NCBI RefSeq assembly: GCF_030122845.1
Contig: NZ_CP126084.1
Location: 4,278,001 to 4,342,000 of the forward strand
DNA: 64,000 nt
DNA from: Paenibacillus woosongensis
GTDB taxonomy: Bacteria; Bacillota; Bacilli; Paenibacillales; Paenibacillaceae
Direction of reading: 5' to 3'
The position numbers and the translations under genes are program-made. Each line of letters starts with the position of its first letter. Position 1 is the stretch's first letter. The notes beneath the pieces were generated by a model that saw only the letters and a program-made list of their open reading frames with translations, did not search any database and was not told where the DNA came from. Below, piece after piece: positions 61,852 through 64,000 of the stretch.

Positions 61852-63870
61852 TTATTCCTTCCGGCCCTGCTTCTTAGGCGCGCCGTCCAGCCCGTATTCC
61901 CAATCGTATGCCTCAAAAATTTTGCGGGCAATCGGCGCGGCGCTCGTCGACCCGAAGCCGCCCTCCGGGACAACGACGGCCACGGCCAGCTTCGGTTTCT
62001 CCCGGGGAGCAAAGGCGATGAACACCCCGTTATCGATCTTACGGCCCTTATAGTCCTGCTCCGAGGTTCCCGTCTTACGGGCAAAATCATACGGGAAGCC
62101 GTTAAATGCTGACACATCCGTCTTCATCCCAGCGATGACCTTATCCCAGTGCTCCTTTTTAAAGTTCACTTCATTCAGTACTTTCGGCTCGAATACTTTA
62201 ACCACATTGCCGTTTGAATCGGTAATTTTGCTCACCAGGTGCGGTTCCATCCGTTTGCCGCGGCTCGCCAAGGTAGCAGTATACTGAGCTAATTGCAGAG
62301 GAGTATATTTCGCCTGCTGGCCGAAAGAGGCATAGACCAGCCTTGCCAGTTCACTCTCCCCCTCGTCCCGGTAATCCAGTATACCATAGAATTCTCTCGG
62401 TAAATCGATGCCGGTCGACACACCAAGGCCAAATTCTTTCATATATTCATCCCATACTTCGATTCCTTTGCTCCTGTACTTTCTGTAAAGCCTCTTGCCT
62501 ACCATATCAACCATAAAAGCGTTCGAGGATTTGTATATCGCCTTGGACGGATCCATCGGGCCGTAGGCAGCACGACCGGAATTCCGGACGCTGGAGGAGT
62601 CGTTTTTTCCGAAATAAACGATCCCCTTGTCATTGTATTGAGCATTTGCCGAGAACAGGCCCTCATTCAACCCGATAAGAACCGACAACGGCTTGACCGT
62701 CGATCCTAAATATACGGTAGAGTCAAAAGTATGCCCGGAGCGTCCCGAGCTGATGGGAGTAACCGTCCCGTTCTGGTAATTATTCTCGATCCGCTTCCAA
62801 TCCTCGGCTGATATCCCCCCGCTCTGCCATACGTTTGCGTCATAGTCGGGCATGCTGGCCATCGCCACAATATTCCCGGTCTCCACTTCCATGGCTACCG
62901 CATATCCCGTTTTGGCATCCGGATGCAGCTTGCCGGAGACCCGGTTGCTGTGCAGCCATTTCAACTGATCGGTTATAGCCTGCTGAGCAGCCAGCTGTAC
63001 ACTTTTGTTAATGGTCGTATGCAGATCGTACCCCTTCTCGGGTGCAGTCCATTCTGGAATCCCCTTGACCATGTTCCGTGAATTTACAGCAATTTGCTTG
63101 AAGCCGTTTTTGCCACGCAGCTCGTTTTGATAATACAGCTCCAGCCCATCGTATCCCACATGTTCGGTCTCCGTATACTGCAAAGCCGGATTGGACTCGC
63201 CTGATGCTCTAATTTCCTTGTAGAAGTCCAAATTCGTTGACGCATTCGCGTACTTCCTCATGTATCCGACCGTTTGGACGGCCACTTGATCCGGGTCATA
63301 ATAACGGACACTCTCTTCCAGCACCTCGATCCCCGGGAATTGATCCTTCCGCTCCAAAAAATAAGCGATTTCCCTTGAGGTGAGCCCCATCTTGATCCGC
63401 CGGGGCTCGAAGCCGCTAGCCTTCCGATATTCCAAATCCAAAGCATCGATAATTTCGTCAAGCGTGAGCGCTCCTTCGTTTGCATCACCATGCGCATCGA
63501 AAGCAGCCTTCAGCTTCTTCGCTAATTCTATGGCCTCAGGGCGATTCTCTTTCCCACGCTCCGTGCTCTGGCTATAATCTTTCTGCAGCGTAATGTACAG
63601 AGATTGCACCGACATAGAGTAAGCCAGCTTCTCTCCCCCGGCAGCGTAGATCGTCCCCCGAATCGGCGGAAGCGGAACATCCTTGAGCTTCAAATCCACC
63701 CCCTGCTCTGCCAGGGATGGCCCCTCAACAAATTGCAGAATAGCCAGACGGACGATCATCACCGTAAAAATCAGGAATGTGCTAAAAAAGAAAAAATTCA
63801 GGCGAATATTAAAGTGCCGCTGAAGCCTGCTCTCCTGCTCCAGGACATCCTCCGAGTAATACCTCTTCAT
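61852..63870 (-). CDS. Class B penicillin-binding protein (transpeptidase)
   Basis: About 672 residues. One N-terminal helix (near 22-45), a PBP dimerisation domain (PPIRGTIYAAGGEKLAYS), and a transpeptidase domain with SxxK in GSTVKPLSVL, SxN in KSSNAFMV and KTG in ARKTGTSEQ. It cross-links peptidoglycan outside the membrane; PbpA/PBP2-like elongation or a spore-specific role are both possible. The frame opens at 63963; candidate starts at 63891 and 63870 have weak ribosome sites, so the start is uncertain. Confidence 0.9.
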   Translation of the reverse strand: MKRYYSEDVLEQESRLQRHFNIRLNFFFFSTFLIFTVMIVRLAILQFVEGPSLAEQGVDLKLKDVPLPPIRGTIYAAGGEKLAYSMSVQSLYITLQKDYSQSTERGKENRPEAIELAKKLKAAFDAHGDANEGALTLDEIIDALDLEYRKASGFEPRRIKMGLTSREIAYFLERKDQFPGIEVLEESVRYYDPDQVAVQTVGYMRKYANASTNLDFYKEIRASGESNPALQYTETEHVGYDGLELYYQNELRGKNGFKQIAVNSRNMVKGIPEWTAPEKGYDLHTTINKSVQLAAQQAITDQLKWLHSNRVSGKLHPDAKTGYAVAMEVETGNIVAMASMPDYDANVWQSGGISAEDWKRIENNYQNGTVTPISSGRSGHTFDSTVYLGSTVKPLSVLIGLNEGLFSANAQYNDKGIVYFGKNDSSSVRNSGRAAYGPMDPSKAIYKSSNAFMVDMVGKRLYRKYRSKGIEVWDEYMKEFGLGVSTGIDLPREFYGILDYRDEGESELARLVYASFGQQAKYTPLQLAQYTATLASRGKRMEPHLVSKITDSNGNVVKVFEPKVLNEVNFKKEHWDKVIAGMKTDVSAFNGFPYDFARKTGTSEQDYKGRKIDNGVFIAFAPREKPKLAVAVVVPEGGFGSTSAAPIARKIFEAYDWEYGLDGAPKKQGRKE

Positions 63871-63976
63871 CGCATCGCTCTCAACTTTCATTAATATCTC
63901 ATAATATGAAATAATTGTAACATGACGGTTGAGAAAAGAGCCAGCTATCTTTGCAGCGAACAATAGATCCAGAAAT

Positions 63977-63999
63977 AAAAAAGCGGCTTCGCCTGGCTT
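63977..63999 (-). terminator. Probable terminator of a gene beyond the right edge
   Basis: Minus strand AAGC-CA-GGC-GAA-GCC-GCTT then TTTTTT: a short bulged hairpin with a good T-tract. Confidence 0.5.
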
Positions 64000-64000
64000 A

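Overview
The window reads as a chromosomal segment of a low-to-moderate-GC, endospore-forming, Gram-positive bacterium of the Paenibacillaceae, most likely Paenibacillus or a close relative. The evidence is the gene complement: dnaB/dnaI, SinI/SinR, SipW/TasA, Sda, YheC/D spore-coat ATP-grasp, CtaA, HemQ and YuiB; the futalosine-route menaquinone gene mqnE in place of Men genes; strong AGGAGG ribosome sites and many TTG/GTG starts. I see no rRNA or tRNA gene, transposase, prophage or CRISPR array.

Layout. 0.1-3.6 kb: YesM/YesN-type two-component pair. 4.2-6.5 kb: polar amino-acid ABC importer. 6.6-8.0 kb: Mug glycosylase and a TIGR02206-type membrane protein. 8.2-15.9 kb: IclR regulator, an M20-type carbamoylase and an ATC-hydrolase-like protein translated with overlap, and a five-gene branched-chain-amino-acid-type (Liv) importer; together they look like one uptake-and-hydrolysis locus for an unknown cyclic or carbamoylated amino acid. 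16.5-20.0 kb: sdhCAB with a 64-bp triple tandem repeat between sdhC and sdhA, and a divergent LysR gene. 22-24.2 kb: KtrAB potassium uptake behind a c-di-AMP riboswitch and terminator. 24.5-31.6 kb: CPBP protease, uvrC, trxA, dnaI, dnaB.

31.8-35.2 kb is a compact biofilm module: sinI reads left, a TapA-like gene, sipW and tasA read right, and sinR follows. SinR-box-like inverted repeats lie in the sinI/tapA gap. 35.2-39.7 kb holds yuiB, hemQ, a type II NADH dehydrogenase and a YumC-type ferredoxin-NADP reductase. At 39.8-40.1 kb an unannotated 46-codon sda gene sits below a cluster of DnaA boxes. 40.2-46.2 kb: spore-coat ATP-grasp, AI-2E transporter, Fe-S assembly proteins, mqnE and a YutJ-like oxidoreductase. 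47.6-50.6 kb: methionine importer MetNPQ behind a SAM-I riboswitch. 50.6-57.9 kb: HEPN protein, ctaA, a thioredoxin-like protein, DUF2515, a MurJ/YtgP flippase, DUF456, HAD and GNAT. 58.0-61.8 kb: MntABCD manganese importer with an MntR-like operator. 61.8-63.9 kb: a class B penicillin-binding protein.

A dispersed ~180-bp element occurs at 3.8 kb and, inverted, at 11.2 kb, with a decayed third copy at 47.5 kb. All family names come from reading motifs by eye; no database search was run. Many start codons were moved from the longest reading frame to the codon that follows a good ribosome-binding site.
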